Source of the DNA: Tigriopus japonicus
Lineage: Eukaryota > Arthropoda > Copepoda > Harpacticoida > Harpacticidae
Reading direction: 5' to 3'
NCBI GenBank assembly: GCA_010645155.1
Contig: JAAGOF010000062.1
Coordinates: forward strand, 284,677 to 348,676
DNA length: 64,000 bases
Part shown: in pieces, positions 1 to 10,797 of the stretch
Position numbering within the stretch: the stretch's first letter is position 1
Layout: every line of letters starts with the position of its first letter
Translations under genes and position numbers: made by a program
The notes under the pieces: model-generated
Database searches by the model: none
What the model was told of the DNA's origin: nothing
What the model saw: the letters and a program-made list of their open reading frames with translations, nothing else

Positions 1-357
1 TCAAGTAGAGCTAGGTCAGTTGTACGCTCTGGACGAGCTTCTTGAAGTTAACCATTCACATGCAAGATCAAGTACAAGATTGCAGCAATAAGAAATCAAT
101 TTATTGCAAAAATACTGTTCATGTATATATTTTTGCCTTACGCTAGATTTCTATTGTTAACCTGAAGTGCTCTAGTTTAACCAAGGTATCCTTGGTTTAA
201 CCAGTATTGTACCTAGAGTCGCATTCACATACCATGTCAAATGCCTGTTCTATAAGCACACTGATTGTTACTTAAAAGTGGCTACATGATTATTCAGTAT
301 GGGTTCGTCAGAACATGAAATACACGGGGGTTTCACTTACCGGAACGGAAAACTGCG
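1..357. other. No gene seen
   Basis: AT-rich sequence without a usable open frame. The only local structure is a small palindrome near 182-196 (CCAAGGTATCCTTGG). Confidence 0.5.
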
Positions 358-713
358 TCTTTTACGTGGGTTCTTTCTACTCGGGCCTGAGAAAGAGTTG
401 AATCGTAGAGTAAGTTAATTTCGGGCAACTCTAAACCACCAAGTCAACCAGATTTCTTGCCTCTTGAGCTGTTGCCACCTAGGTCAGGTGGGCAAGTGCC
501 AGAGGCGTCGGTGGAGCGAGGAAGAGGAGCAGGCCGCTCCTACACCTCCACCTCTGACACTTGCACCACCTTCCCGAGGTGGCAACAACTCAATCGGAAG
601 AGTGAGTTGTTACTACTACTGGTTGACTAAGTAGTTCCGAGTTACCCTCAACCAACTTTCTCTCCTCCTCTCCTCTTACTCAGGCCCTGGTAGAATGTAA
701 CCCGAGTAAAAGA
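358..713. mobile_element. Foldback / long-inverted-repeat element (356 bp)
   Basis: The sequence folds back on itself. The left end, TCTTTTACGTGGGTT at 358, matches the reverse complement of the right end, CCCGAGTAAAAGA near 713. The match continues through GGGCCTGAG, AGTCAACCAG and TTGTTGCCACCT to a GC-rich centre near 500-540. Arms are roughly 160-170 bp and imperfect. No clear target duplication flanks it. It is most likely a MITE-type or foldback element of unknown superfamily. Confidence 0.5.
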
Positions 714-731
714 AATAGCTACTCTCTTCAA

Positions 732-896
732 TACATAAGTTTGAGAAGGCGCATTCGATTGAGGTGAAATTTGAAAAACGTGTTCTTCTCAATGCAAGCC
801 AGGTCTCATTTGCAGAAGAACTCAAATGATTCGTTTCTGCAGGAAATCATAATTCTCATTGCTAGCCTCCCACTCCATGATTTCCGTGCTTCTTGT
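732..896 (+). repeat. Copy 1 of a ~170-bp local repeat
   Basis: It begins TACATAAGTTTGAGAAGGC and passes through CATTCGATTGAGGTGAAA, then GCAGAAGAAC, to TAGCCTCCCACTCC and GTGCTTCTTG. The same order of blocks recurs inverted at 1540-1719 and directly at 1788-1966. Copies are clearly diverged. Confidence 0.5.
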
Positions 897-1361
897 ATTG
901 AGTTACATGCAGTAGTCACGGCCTTTGACGGCTTAAATGGGCGAACCTGGGTCATTCCCGAAAGTGAAATTAATGCTTGTTAAGTGGAGTGGCAATATCC
1001 CCCATAGTGCGGACAGCCTCTATCAAATTGGAACTGCGAAGCTGCGTTCTGACTCCAACAAAAACAAAACAACAAAACAGCGTAGTAGCTAAATCATTGC
1101 AAGATGGCTTTACATGTTTAATTGGTCTTCTTATGGAAGACATACGCATTCGTACATTAATAATAATGAATGTGTCAGACCGCAGACGAAGCACTTCTTC
1201 CTTATTTAATATTTACTTCTGCCTCCTTGAGTAAATTTTTAAGTAGCATGACTAATATGATATTTATCATTCTGACATCCGTAGTGCATCACCACCAAAT
1301 TCTTAAAGAGATAAACAATCAAAGCAACAATTTCATTTGGTGGTTGTTTTGTTGTTCATAC

Positions 1362-1556
1362 CTGGTGGCAAATTTAAACAAATCTTGTCTCTTGGAAAAA
1401 TGATACTCAGGTCCACTTTGATGGGTTTCAATTTATATGAATTTAATTGATTTAGAAATGTCTCGGGGTCAATGTGGTCCCCAGGAGCCTTGACCTCAAT
1501 CCAATGGACTTCTCTGTGTGATCCATGTTTAAGGCCAAGCAAGAAGCACTGAACTG
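1362..1556 (-). CDS. Possible orphan exon, function unknown
   Basis: On the minus strand an acceptor-like pyrimidine run ending CCACTACAG at 1557 precedes 64 open codons. A donor-like CCACCAG/GTATGA follows, with the exon end at 1362. The peptide includes HREVHWIEVKAPGDHI and looks more protein-like than most short frames here. I do not recognise it. Its 5' part overlaps the inverted repeat copy, so it could be part of a decayed repeat rather than a host exon. No partner exon was found. Confidence 0.5.
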
Positions 1557-1719
1557 CTGTAGTGGGAGGCAAAGGGTGAGAATTTTGATTTCCAAAATGA
1601 TTAATTCAATTGCGTTCTTCTGCAATCGAGACCCGGTTTAAATTCAGTAGACTACGTATTTCAATTTTCAACTCAATCGAATGCCGAAGTGAAAAGTTAT
1701 GCCTTCTCAAACTTATGTA
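1540..1719 (-). repeat. Copy 2 of the local repeat, inverted
   Basis: Read on the minus strand from 1719, it shows TACATAAGTTTGAGAAGGC, CATTCGATTGAGTTGAAAA, GCAGAAGAACGCAATTGA and GCCTCCCACTAC, then GTGCTTCTTGC. This is the same order as copy 1. Its 3' end runs into the exon-like frame at 1362-1556. Confidence 0.5.
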
Positions 1720-1787
1720 CTGCCCCTTTGGTGGTAAAGCAATTACCAGAAAAGGGCAAGTTCATTCATTCTCGGAAGGATTTGCAC

Positions 1788-1966
1788 TGAATTTGAGAGA
1801 CCATAACTTTTGACTCCGATGTTCGATTAAGCTTAAAATTGAAATACAAGTTTAAGTCAACCAAGACAAGGTCTTATTTGTAGAAGAACGTGATTGCTTG
1901 GTTCCTAAAAGAGATCATGATTCTTTTTATTAGCCTCTCACTCCGGTGAAGTTCAGTGGTTCTTGG
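1788..1966 (+). repeat. Copy 3 of the local repeat
   Basis: It contains TTGAGAGACCATAACTTT, TTCGATTAAGCTTAAAATTG, TAGAAGAACGTGATTG, TAGCCTCTCACTCC and AGTTCAGTGGTTCTTG, in the same order as the other two copies. It is the most diverged of the three. Confidence 0.5.
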
Positions 1967-2239
1967 GCCAAGGCATGCAAGAAGGCGCATCCAACGTGTC
2001 CAAGGTAACCGTGCCAGGAAATCAGTTTTGGTCTCAGCATTTAGACTTTAGATTCGGTCTCAACAGGACATCAACCGTGCCGGCTGTGGACAGGTCAAGC
2101 ATAGACTTGACCTGTTCACTGTCAAAAGACGCAGCCATTGTGAAGCTGTTTGTAAAAATAGCTGTATTAATTGGTCACGCAGTCAATGTGAAGAATATCA
2201 AAGATAGTTATTCTACTATATTTTTTGGATTGTTAGTGC

Positions 2240-2469
2240 TAGGGTCGGAGGGTTGAGCCTCGCCGGCTAGCGAAGCCAGCCATCACATCGTCCAAATATT
2301 TCCGACAGGCAATTTCAAGCTCGGTATCAGAATGGTTCTCCGTCTGTGGGTGTGGATTAACGTCTAACTGTTTCTTTGAGTGAGTTATTGGAGGCGAATC
2401 GAACCTGGGACCTCTCTTACTAAAAGGAACTGCGCTAACCACGATACCATGTCTTCTCACCGCTTCGTC
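2240..2469 (-). mobile_element. tRNA-derived SINE
   Basis: On the minus strand the head reads TGGTATCGTGGTTAGCGCAG, an A-box-like pol III element. About 35 bases later comes GGTTCGATTCG, matching the B box GGTTCGANTCC. The T-stem does not pair, so this is not a working tRNA. About 150 bases of unrelated body follow, towards lower coordinates, ending near 2240; that end is approximate. Confidence 0.5.
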
Positions 2470-3131
2470 ACAATGGGACACTGTAATCACATGCGTTTTC
2501 TTTTCTTACCGCTGGAGCCACCACCCCAACTTCAATCCACCTGTCTTAGCTTGGAAGAAGCGAGAGTGCTTCAGTTAAAACGTGATAAATCCCTCCTGTG
2601 AAGGGCCTTTTGCCAAAATGAGAACAGAATTGACTGGAGTAGAGACATATCTAAGTCATCAAACAATCACTCTCAACATTGGTTGACAAAATGCTGAGGA
2701 TTTTACGATCAAAATGATATCAATGATATTACACTTCTTCACAATCCAGCACTACTTTGCCCATCTGCCAGTCTGCGCTCTGTTACCTTAGCGGGAAATT
2801 TCTAAATTGCTCGCTCTCTTCTCAAAGGCAGACGAGACGCGGCAGCTGAGGCTGGAGTGTGAGGAAAAGTGAAATCATCACTATCATTTTGATCGTAAAA
2901 TGCTCGGCATTTTGTCAACCAATGTTGAGAGTGATTGTTTGATGACTTAGATATATCTCTACCCTAATCAATTCTGTTCTCATTTTGGCAAAAGGCCTTT
3001 CACAGGAGGGATTTATCACGTTTTAACTGAAGCACTCTCGCTTCTTCCAAGCTAAGACAAGCGGATTGAAGTTGGGGTGGTGGCTCCAGCGGTAAGAAAA
3101 GAAAACGCATGCGATTACAGTGTCCCATTGT
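2470..3131. mobile_element. Large near-perfect palindrome / foldback element (662 bp)
   Basis: The left arm from 2470 (ACAATGGGACACTGTAATC) is the near-exact reverse complement of the right arm ending at 3131. The arms run about 245 bp with roughly ten mismatches by eye, then decay over about 40 bp into a spacer near 2755-2850. No target duplication is evident: left flank GCTTCGTC, right flank TCAACTAA. Transcription would give a long double-stranded hairpin. The left edge abuts the SINE at 2469. It could be a foldback transposon or an inverted duplication. Confidence 0.5.
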
Positions 3132-4347
3132 TCAACTAAAAAAATACTGCGTTCCCTGACTTATCTCGCAAACTAGTCAAAGGAAACATGTCAAAAGCTT
3201 TAGGAAATGGCAAATGTCATTCTAGCGACCAAATTGTGATCTGTATCATACTCCTACTTATCTGTCCGTTTTCAAGGATCGTGATCGTCTTTGCCCTTGC
3301 GAATTTTTTGTACTCCCACCAATCCTTTCGTGGGAAGATAAAGACACTATTGGTCAATTGACCTTGTCCCAAAGCACCAAAGCACCAAAGCACCAGCTCA
3401 GCATTGTCTCTCCCGAAATGTCTATTGCCCTTGTCTGGCCTTGTCCACAGCGATTCTTTCCATTTTGGGCGTGGGCAATCAACAAGTCGTAAATCGACCG
3501 TCCCTATTGCAACCACCAGTAATAGTGATGTCCACCCATTTTATGTTTCTTTTTTTCTACTGGATTGCCAATGGCCTTGGGTCGAACTAGGGGCCCACAA
3601 TTCTAAGGGCCACAAAACAAGACCCAATTACAAGAACAACGCCACCCATTTTATGTCTTTTGCTTAAATATTATTGGGTCTCTAAAAACTTTCCTCATTC
3701 TTCTGTTCACCTCTTTGATGAGACACTAAGTTTCGTCATTACTTTCTTAGTGCTTTCGCTATCCAATTCAAAAGAAACTATTCTTCCTCTTCCAACCTTT
3801 ATCCCGAACTTATGATGATGTGGAGGGGGTTTGCGTTCAAGAAAAGGTCATTTTTTATGAATAATCGAGCAACGGTCTCCAGATTCAGGTAGTTCTTCGT
3901 GATACCATTTCTTACCGTGTCATCTTTGTGGTTCATGGAGATGGCAAACTCGTAAAAGGAGTTGTAAATCAACGGACCTACTCGTTCCAAAAACTGTTAC
4001 GAGCCCCTCTCTTTGGAATTGATATGGCCATCTCTCGTCACGAGGCAGATAGTTGTCTATTTTCCCAAGAATTTCTGGCCACGATGCGTTTCAAGCTTTC
4101 TTTATCATAGCCTAATGGGAATATTTCCTATTTGTCTCTTGGAGGAGGACATTTCATTTCATTGTTATGCCAATATATACGCGGCTGTGGACCATTCCTT
4201 GTCGTCTTCAGTTCCTCCCCTTTTCGTCGGAAACAAATGGCACAGATAATACCTAGCAAAAGCATTCCACTATATATGTAGACTCCTAAGCCTATTTCTG
4301 TGAATGTACCGTTCTAGAAATGTACTGAACCATTCCAATGTGGAGGG
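3132..4347. other. No gene seen
   Basis: It holds a triplicated AAAGCACC tract near 3373-3394 and overlapping short frames on both strands (for example minus 3217-3516) with no recognisable protein. A stretch near 3585-3612 (GGGGCCCACAATT) resembles the inside of the hAT MITE at 25675 but is too short to call. Confidence 0.5.
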
Positions 4348-4353
4348 TTGAGC

Positions 4354-4664
4354 GCATAGAGAACAAAAGAGTGTTTAAGGGTGCTACAATTGCGCGTTTC
4401 ATGTCAGCTGTTATCTTGATAAAAAAGCCCGTGACACCTTTCAAAAATCAAATGGAGCGCTCTCAAAATTGCATTCCAACATTCAAGGCCAGAGATTTGC
4501 TTCTAAGGTGACTCAAACTTATACTGAGGTTGCACACGCTAATAGAGAGCTTAAACAATTTAGCTCATCATGACTGGAACCTCAGGTATCAGCTGAATTA
4601 AAATCAATATTTCAATTGCATGGGCTCAAAAAAGGAAGCTTAGTCACTCTTTTGTCCTCTATGA
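4354..4664. mobile_element. MITE with ~25-bp inverted repeats and a 6-bp direct duplication
   Basis: The left end GCATAGAGAACAAAAGAGTG matches the reverse complement of the right end, TCATAGAGGACAAAAGAGTG, apart from two bases; TAAG follows shortly inside on both sides. The 311-bp element is flanked by TTGAGC at 4348-4353 and 4665-4670. It contains no coding capacity. Superfamily not assigned; a degraded 8-bp duplication (hAT) is possible. Confidence 0.5.
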
Positions 4665-4670
4665 TTGAGC

Positions 4671-5622
4671 CCAAAATTGTTTCTTTGTTCCACTGATATC
4701 ACATGAAATGCTCATGGACATGTACTCGTACCATAAGATCTACCTTCCTCCGTACGTCCCATGCTATAATGTCAACGTACGTAACTATATTTTCTTATTT
4801 ACTGGAGATGAATAACAGTAGATTTGCGTGAGTAAGAAAACTAATATAAAAATGTGCTGACTGCCCTCTGTCTTAGCCATAGACTCGACGTAAGTTAATC
4901 CTCATTGCGCCATTTTATTTCTACATTCCGTCGTTAAAGGCCCGTTGGCCTTTGTTCGTCGTGTAGCATGTCGGAACTGAATTTATTGACCTGTCACCCC
5001 ATAATAAGCCATAGTTTGGACCGATATGGGGATCGTGCCAAGTAAGAGCCTTTGGCCTTCAGTTGGGTTTGGTGCCTTGGAAGCACCGCCTTCCATTGGC
5101 CAGTTATAATCTTGTTAGTTGTAGATCAGGGTTAGGCAATTTGCCGATGGAAAGATACTATATACGTAGTTGAGTTGGATTGGGGTTGGGAGCTCTCAGC
5201 ATCTGGCCACTCATTTGATTTGTTAGTCAAGAAGCACAAAGACTCTCGTCACATGTTCATCAATGTTTCTTGAAACATTTTGCCGAAGTTTGACATATTT
5301 TGACTGCAAACTTTTTAACTAGACCATGGAAAGCCTCCGTTTGCATAAGGTCGTCTCACTTGCCGTGCAAAATATTTTTCAATGGAATGCGAATTCTTTT
5401 CAAGTCTGCGACTTTTGAATAGCAGCATAAGTTCAATACTTTGTCATTCCACCGTCTTTGAACTTTATCCACGAGTGGAGTGTAGTTCAAATTGCACCAA
5501 CTAACCAACCAACAGTGTCAGTCGGTCGATTTCTTTACATAACTTCAGCATTGGTCTACTACATTCCTCATGCATGCGTAACCGTCGCTCATAGACTAAT
5601 TCAATCTAGAGGGGGTTTGTTG
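4671..5622. other. No gene seen
   Basis: Non-coding, AT-rich DNA with no repeat or gene that I can recognise. Confidence 0.5.
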
Positions 5623-5630
5623 TTAATGAC

Positions 5631-6836
5631 TAGAGTGCGTAGAAAAATTTACTGATTTTCACAAAAAAATTTAATTTAATTTACTCCAAAAAGGCCAAAA
5701 AACAACAAAAAAAAAATTTTTTTTCCCAAACTGTATCAAAAATGGTAATAATGAATCTAAAGTTACATTTAGTCATTCTGGTAATCATTCTTTGGAATCT
5801 AGCTACAACTCAGCACATTTAGTTATTTCTGGCTAAATATTAGGGCATTATTTCTGGCATATAAGAAATTTGTACTGAAGACAGATGTATTCAGCGTGTC
5901 CAAGTGTTCAAGATCAAAAAGAGCTAAATTCCTCAGTTTTGGGGCAAATTTTGGAGCTAAAAGAGCTAATTTTAAAAAGGCTTAAACACTAATATAATCA
6001 AATTTTTGGACCTTACGTAATTGGCAGTGTCTTTAAGACATGGAAAAAATTGCTTTTTAGAGTTTTTTTTTACTGTCTTAAGAACGGCCAAGAAAAAAGG
6101 TTGTTCTGCGAAGTGATGTTGGCTTTTTTATGTTACAGGAAGAGCAACGATAATGAAAGACCTTTATGCCTCGGTTATTGGCAAAAGCCCTTTTTTCATT
6201 CGAGGCCGACCAGAGAAAAATCTAATTTAACCCCTTGTTTGGCCCGTAATTCAAAGCTCACAAGCTAAATTTCAATCACATCAAATGAACTTTTTGTCAG
6301 TTAGAGTAGAGTAGTTAGAATCAAAGAGTAAGCTAAGTCAAGGTTTTACTCGGTACCAGCACGTTAATGGAGACCAAGACTAGCCAAAGTTGCTATTTTT
6401 TGGCTTCAGCAAGAAGAGCCATAGTTTGGTGTCAATTGTCCTGAAAATCCTACGTATTTGTAAGAAGAATGACCATTTTTAAACCAGCCTCATTTTGTTG
6501 AGGTAGAAAATCTGGCAACTTCGAAAATTGTAAAAAGGAGCCAAAAATATCTAAAATTCTCAGAAAAAGAGCTAAAAAAGGCCAAATATTTCAAAAGGAG
6601 CTAAAAGAGCCAAAAGAGCTAAATGCTCAAATTTGGAGCCAAATTTCCAAAATATGAGGAAAAAGAGCTAAAATTGGTCAGGCTGGATGTGTTAGCAAGT
6701 GTTTTTTGGCGCCAATTATGACTTGACGTGAACAAAAATGGTCCACGATAAGGGCCAAAAAATTTAAAATTGGACCAAAAGGGGCAAAAAATTTGAAGAA
6801 AATTTACGATTTAATTAATTTTTTTTACTCACTCTA
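5631..6836. mobile_element. hAT-like non-autonomous transposon (1206 bp)
   Basis: TTAATGAC occurs at 5623-5630 and again at 6837-6844, a perfect 8-bp target duplication. The element ends TAGAGTGCGTAGAAAAA and, reversed, TAGAGTGAGTAAAAAAA. An 8-bp duplication with short TIRs is typical of hAT elements. The inside is AT-rich with scattered GAGCTAAA units (about 5920-5980 and 6540-6680) and no transposase frame. Confidence 0.5.
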
Positions 6837-6844
6837 TTAATGAC

Positions 6845-7164
6845 TTATGTTTTAGTTTTTAGTCTGTTCGAGCAAAGTAATAGGAGTACTAAAAAGAGAA
6901 GGGCCTTTAATCCTACAATAACTAGGGATGAGTGGTCCTAGGAGCCTCAACTTATGTATTGCTTGAATATCTTCTTCAAGGTAAGATTTTTAGGGCCTTG
7001 AATTCACTGGAACCTTCAAACTAACGTTTAAGCCATTGCCATTTCGTGCCAAACAGTTTGAGAATGGCATTTTTGATGCATGATTTGGCTAAACAGATTC
7101 CGGTTTCTTAACCTTTGAGCTATTAGGACCTTTCTTAGCGCCTTGATTTTGATCTCTTGATTAC
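6845..7164. other. No gene seen
   Basis: Short non-coding interval between two transposons; nothing recognisable. Confidence 0.5.
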
Positions 7165-7168
7165 TACC

Positions 7169-7392
7169 CACGGTGTTCCGAGGTAACTAAATAGTCTCTA
7201 AATATGGATTAAATTGTTTGTTAAAAAATGTTATATTTATTAGATTTTTAGGTATATAACTTTTTCCCTGGACCTAATCTTATATAATACAATAAAAGTA
7301 AAGCTGTTCCCCATTGAATTGTGGGTCCAAAAAGTGCCATGATGTTTGTGGGTATTTTGATTCAAACCTAAAAAGCCATTCGGAACACCGTG
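7169..7392. mobile_element. CACGGTG-family MITE, copy A (224 bp)
   Basis: It starts CACGGTGTTCCGA and ends TCGGAACACCGTG, perfect 13-bp inverted ends. TACC flanks both sides (7165-7168 and 7393-7396), a likely 4-bp target duplication. The inner core TTTTTAGGTATATAACTTTT followed by TCCCTGGACCT is shared with the copy at 14575-14787. Confidence 0.5.
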
Positions 7393-7396
7393 TACC

Positions 7397-9094
7397 CTAC
7401 TTAGTTTCTTAGATTAGCTGGAGCCAATTTCTCAGGTAAGTTTCTTGTTCATTCGTCTTTAAAAGTCTTTTCTTCCCAGACATAATAAAATGCGAATACG
7501 TTTTCACTTGCCAGGTGTATAAAGATTATTATTTTCTGACCCTTTGCCTTTGATTGCCTTGAAATTGGCATTCTCCGTCAACTATGAAATACTGCACGTA
7601 CCTCATATCCAAGACAAGTTCCTAGAAACTGAATCCTTTCTGGCTTGGTTCCTCTAATTGAAGAAATGGACTTGTCAAGATTGGTGTTCCCTGTTCCATT
7701 GGCTCATGGAAACAAAGCTCTTGAGACTCAACTTGTTCCAATTTGTACCACCGAACTTGTGTTTCGAGAGCAGACCTCAATGGTTATTAATTGCGTTGCC
7801 TTTTCAGGATCAAGACAAAGAACAAGTGATTACGTTCTACGTGGGTAGAATTAGCGGGCAAACATTGCCAAAACTCAAGCATGGTTTCTCTTTTACCGCA
7901 TATACTTGTACAATATAGCCTCCCATTATTTGTTGCTTCAGGCCCATTGAGTTCGAAAGGCTCGATTCATTCGACTTTTTTCGCCACATAGGACCCCATA
8001 AACACGGTATTGAAACCTCTTTTGATTCACAAGGACGCAAGAAGGGGAAAAACTTTTACAAAATGACTTTAGTAGTTTTGGCATGCAAGCGATCACGTCA
8101 AGAACGAACGAAGGTCGTAGGTTCGTTCTAGTGAAAGAAGTTTTCAATTTTGCTCGACCGTGGATCCGTTTTGGGGGTTCTATTCTTCTATGATGCTCCA
8201 CGATATGCAAATTTTTCCGATGAACTCTTGCGGCTTGATTCGCTGAAAGCTTCCTTCCTTTCCTCATTCTTGATGCTTGAGGTCGATTTCAGTGGTATAT
8301 GGGCTACAACCAACAATCTCAAGTTATCTCTCCATTACTGTCTCCGAAACTATTTCCGCCGACAACACAGAGCTAATGTTTGAAGACGACAGAAGTTATG
8401 TCGTTTGGAGACAAGCCCCAAATTAGTGAGCTACGAAGCTCGCTTACAACAGAGTCTTAATGTCCTTAAATTACGAGGTGTCGACGAAACAGACCTTGAG
8501 CTCTCAGCTTCCTCAATTGAGACTTGTCACAGATGGAACAACGCCAAATGTTGGTTAGTATCCTGGATGATGAGATTGCATAAATTACTCGAAATTGGAG
8601 TGACAGAAAATGACGGAGGATTTGAGCATGGATCAAGTTCGTCTCAGAACAACAAGTAGATTGACGAAGAATTTTTTTTGACTCGGTTGACGTCGGCAAA
8701 ACCTACGTCTGAATTCAGAGGACCCAGATTACTGTACAGAGATCTTTTTTTGGCCAAAAAAGAGGATCATGCTCCCTAGGGTATGATTTTTCCCTTTGAA
8801 ATCATTACGCTTACCAAACTTTTTAAAGCTCCAAAAGTTTCTTCCATGTCAGGCCCTTGTAAGACCAGTAAATGAATTTGTCTCTGTTTAGTAAGAGTAC
8901 GTTTTCGATCTAATTTAGGATGATTTTCGATAAGAGGAACCTCTGCTTTAATCAAGAACAATCCTGCATCCCCTTTGGAACTCATCTACTTAGCCAAGGA
9001 TCCTTCAGGGCTCATATCACTCTCAAGTACTACTTTCTTGTTTGGAGCGCTTTAAATGGTGAAGATCCGGCAAAGAAACGTGACTTGTTGAGCC
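7397..9094. other. No recognisable gene
   Basis: Several overlapping short frames occur on both strands (7645-7918 +, 7938-8267 -, 8405-8659 +). They have no conserved motif, no consistent splice sites and few credible starts. I treat them as chance. A small inverted repeat (GATCTTTTTTTGGCC...AAAAGAGGATC) lies near 8740-8768. Confidence 0.5.
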
Positions 9095-9097
9095 AGA

Positions 9098-10794
9098 GGG
9101 TCGCATGTTAACGCATCTAATTCGTGGTGTTTAGTATACTATAATTGCGCTTGAGTATACTCTAATCTTAGTTTGGTCGTAACATGCGGAATAATTGAAC
9201 AAACCTCAAAATAAGTATACTCTTCCGGCAGAGATATTTTTAAGTATACTCTAAGGGCACGAGTGCACCTTTGTGTTACACTCGCGCTCTTTTAGGTTAG
9301 AGGCTGTGACTCAGTGCGCCCATTTCAGCGAGGGTGAAATAAGCCTAAGTTACCCATATCTGCTACATTCTGCGTTGAGAAAAGCTGTCTGACCATAAAA
9401 AACTGTTTGTGTAGAAACACTGGGCCTGTGTTGTTAATCTGAACTTGAACAGTTAAACTTCAAGCCCAATTCACAATTGCCAAATTCGGACTCGTTCAAA
9501 ATCGAACTGAAAGTTGATTTCTCAAAGATTTTCAAGTCCAACTGAATCTAATTCAACTTTAAGCGGGAACTCTTGAGGAAAACGACCAGAGCAACGATTT
9601 GATCATCTTCCAACGTGCGCGGAAACATCAAAAAGTGCGATGACAATTGCAAAAGACAAATGAATGAGCCTTCCTTAAACATCACCATCCCCAGATACAA
9701 CGAACGAATGGATGGCTATGGAATCAATAGAAAATTTTGAATAATTGTGAATAAAAGGATACCATCGACTCCGCTTGCAAATCCATCCCTCATCACTCAA
9801 TGGCCACACCTACCAATGGACTTGTCCACGGATCAACCAACTACGCAAAAGCATAAAGGAAAAAAAAATGAACTGGAATAATAAGCCGTGCTCATGGAAG
9901 GCCCTGCCAAAATTGCCCATTTTCAACCCAAGAACCCACAACGCTCCCATGTTATCAAGAACGTCATTTCAGTCCATGTGCTTATGTCTTTGAGACACTG
10001 TACCTATTTTCGGGTTTGAAATTGATGCCAAAAAATCGTTTCAAGGAAAAAAGGATTTGGTCTAAACATTCTCAAGAGTTCATGGAAGCATAACTACTAG
10101 TAGAACGACCAAACGGATTGGATCGTGTCCCGGACTTTCTTCACAATTATCACTTTTAATTCAAAAGATGCTCCAATATGTTCATTTATGTTAATCTCCT
10201 AACGAGTAATTAAGATGCAAGTTTTCGCCACGGAAACGAAAAAAGACATTGAAAGAATAAATGGTGCTGTTTCAATAACATATTCGAGGAAATTTCAATA
10301 CCAATAGAACTATGGATTACGCTTTTTGTATCCTTTAATTCTGATAGCTCCGAGGACTTGTTTTTTTTTTCGGGACCTCTCGAGACCCATTTTCGTATGA
10401 CATACTAAATGTTTAGTGTATTTGAGCCACAAATGACAAATTGTTGTCTTCAATTTTGAAAACGAGGAAAGAACTAGGTCCACCATTTATGTTTTATTAT
10501 TATCAATAATTGCGCAAATACTGTACCAATGAAATTCAGCTCGACTTTGAAATATCTGTCACAGAAACCCTCCTTGCCCCCGTTTTGGCATAAAAAAGCG
10601 TATCAAATCTATCTTTGGTCTCGCAAAGCTATCCTCTACTTTAAAATTGCATGGGCAAATTGTGTGAGTACACAACAATTGCTATACTCATCGGTTTGTT
10701 TCACGTTAAGTATACTTGAGGTCAGCTATGTAGTAAGACCAGAGTTGAGTATACTCTAAAACAAATCGATCTTATGTGCGTTAACATGCGACCC
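9098..10794. mobile_element. DNA transposon with perfect 18-bp TIRs and 3-bp target duplication (1.7 kb, non-autonomous)
   Basis: The left end GGGTCGCATGTTAACGCA (9098-9115) is repeated inverted at 10777-10794. AGA flanks both ends (9095-9097 and 10795-10797). Subterminal palindromes of the AGTATACT type occur near 9134, 9154, 9215, 9244, 10709 and 10749, a layout typical of transposase-binding repeats. No open frame inside is long enough for a transposase. The ends match the smaller elements at 34251 and 35006. Confidence 0.5.
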
Positions 10795-10797
10795 AGA

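Noticed and set aside
2385..2469. The SINE head as a functional tRNA gene
   Set aside because: A and B box motifs are present but the T-stem has only one of five pairs and the acceptor does not close.
3585..3660. Fragment resembling the inside of the 25675 hAT MITE
   Set aside because: Only short GGGCCCAC-type strings match; these are low in information.
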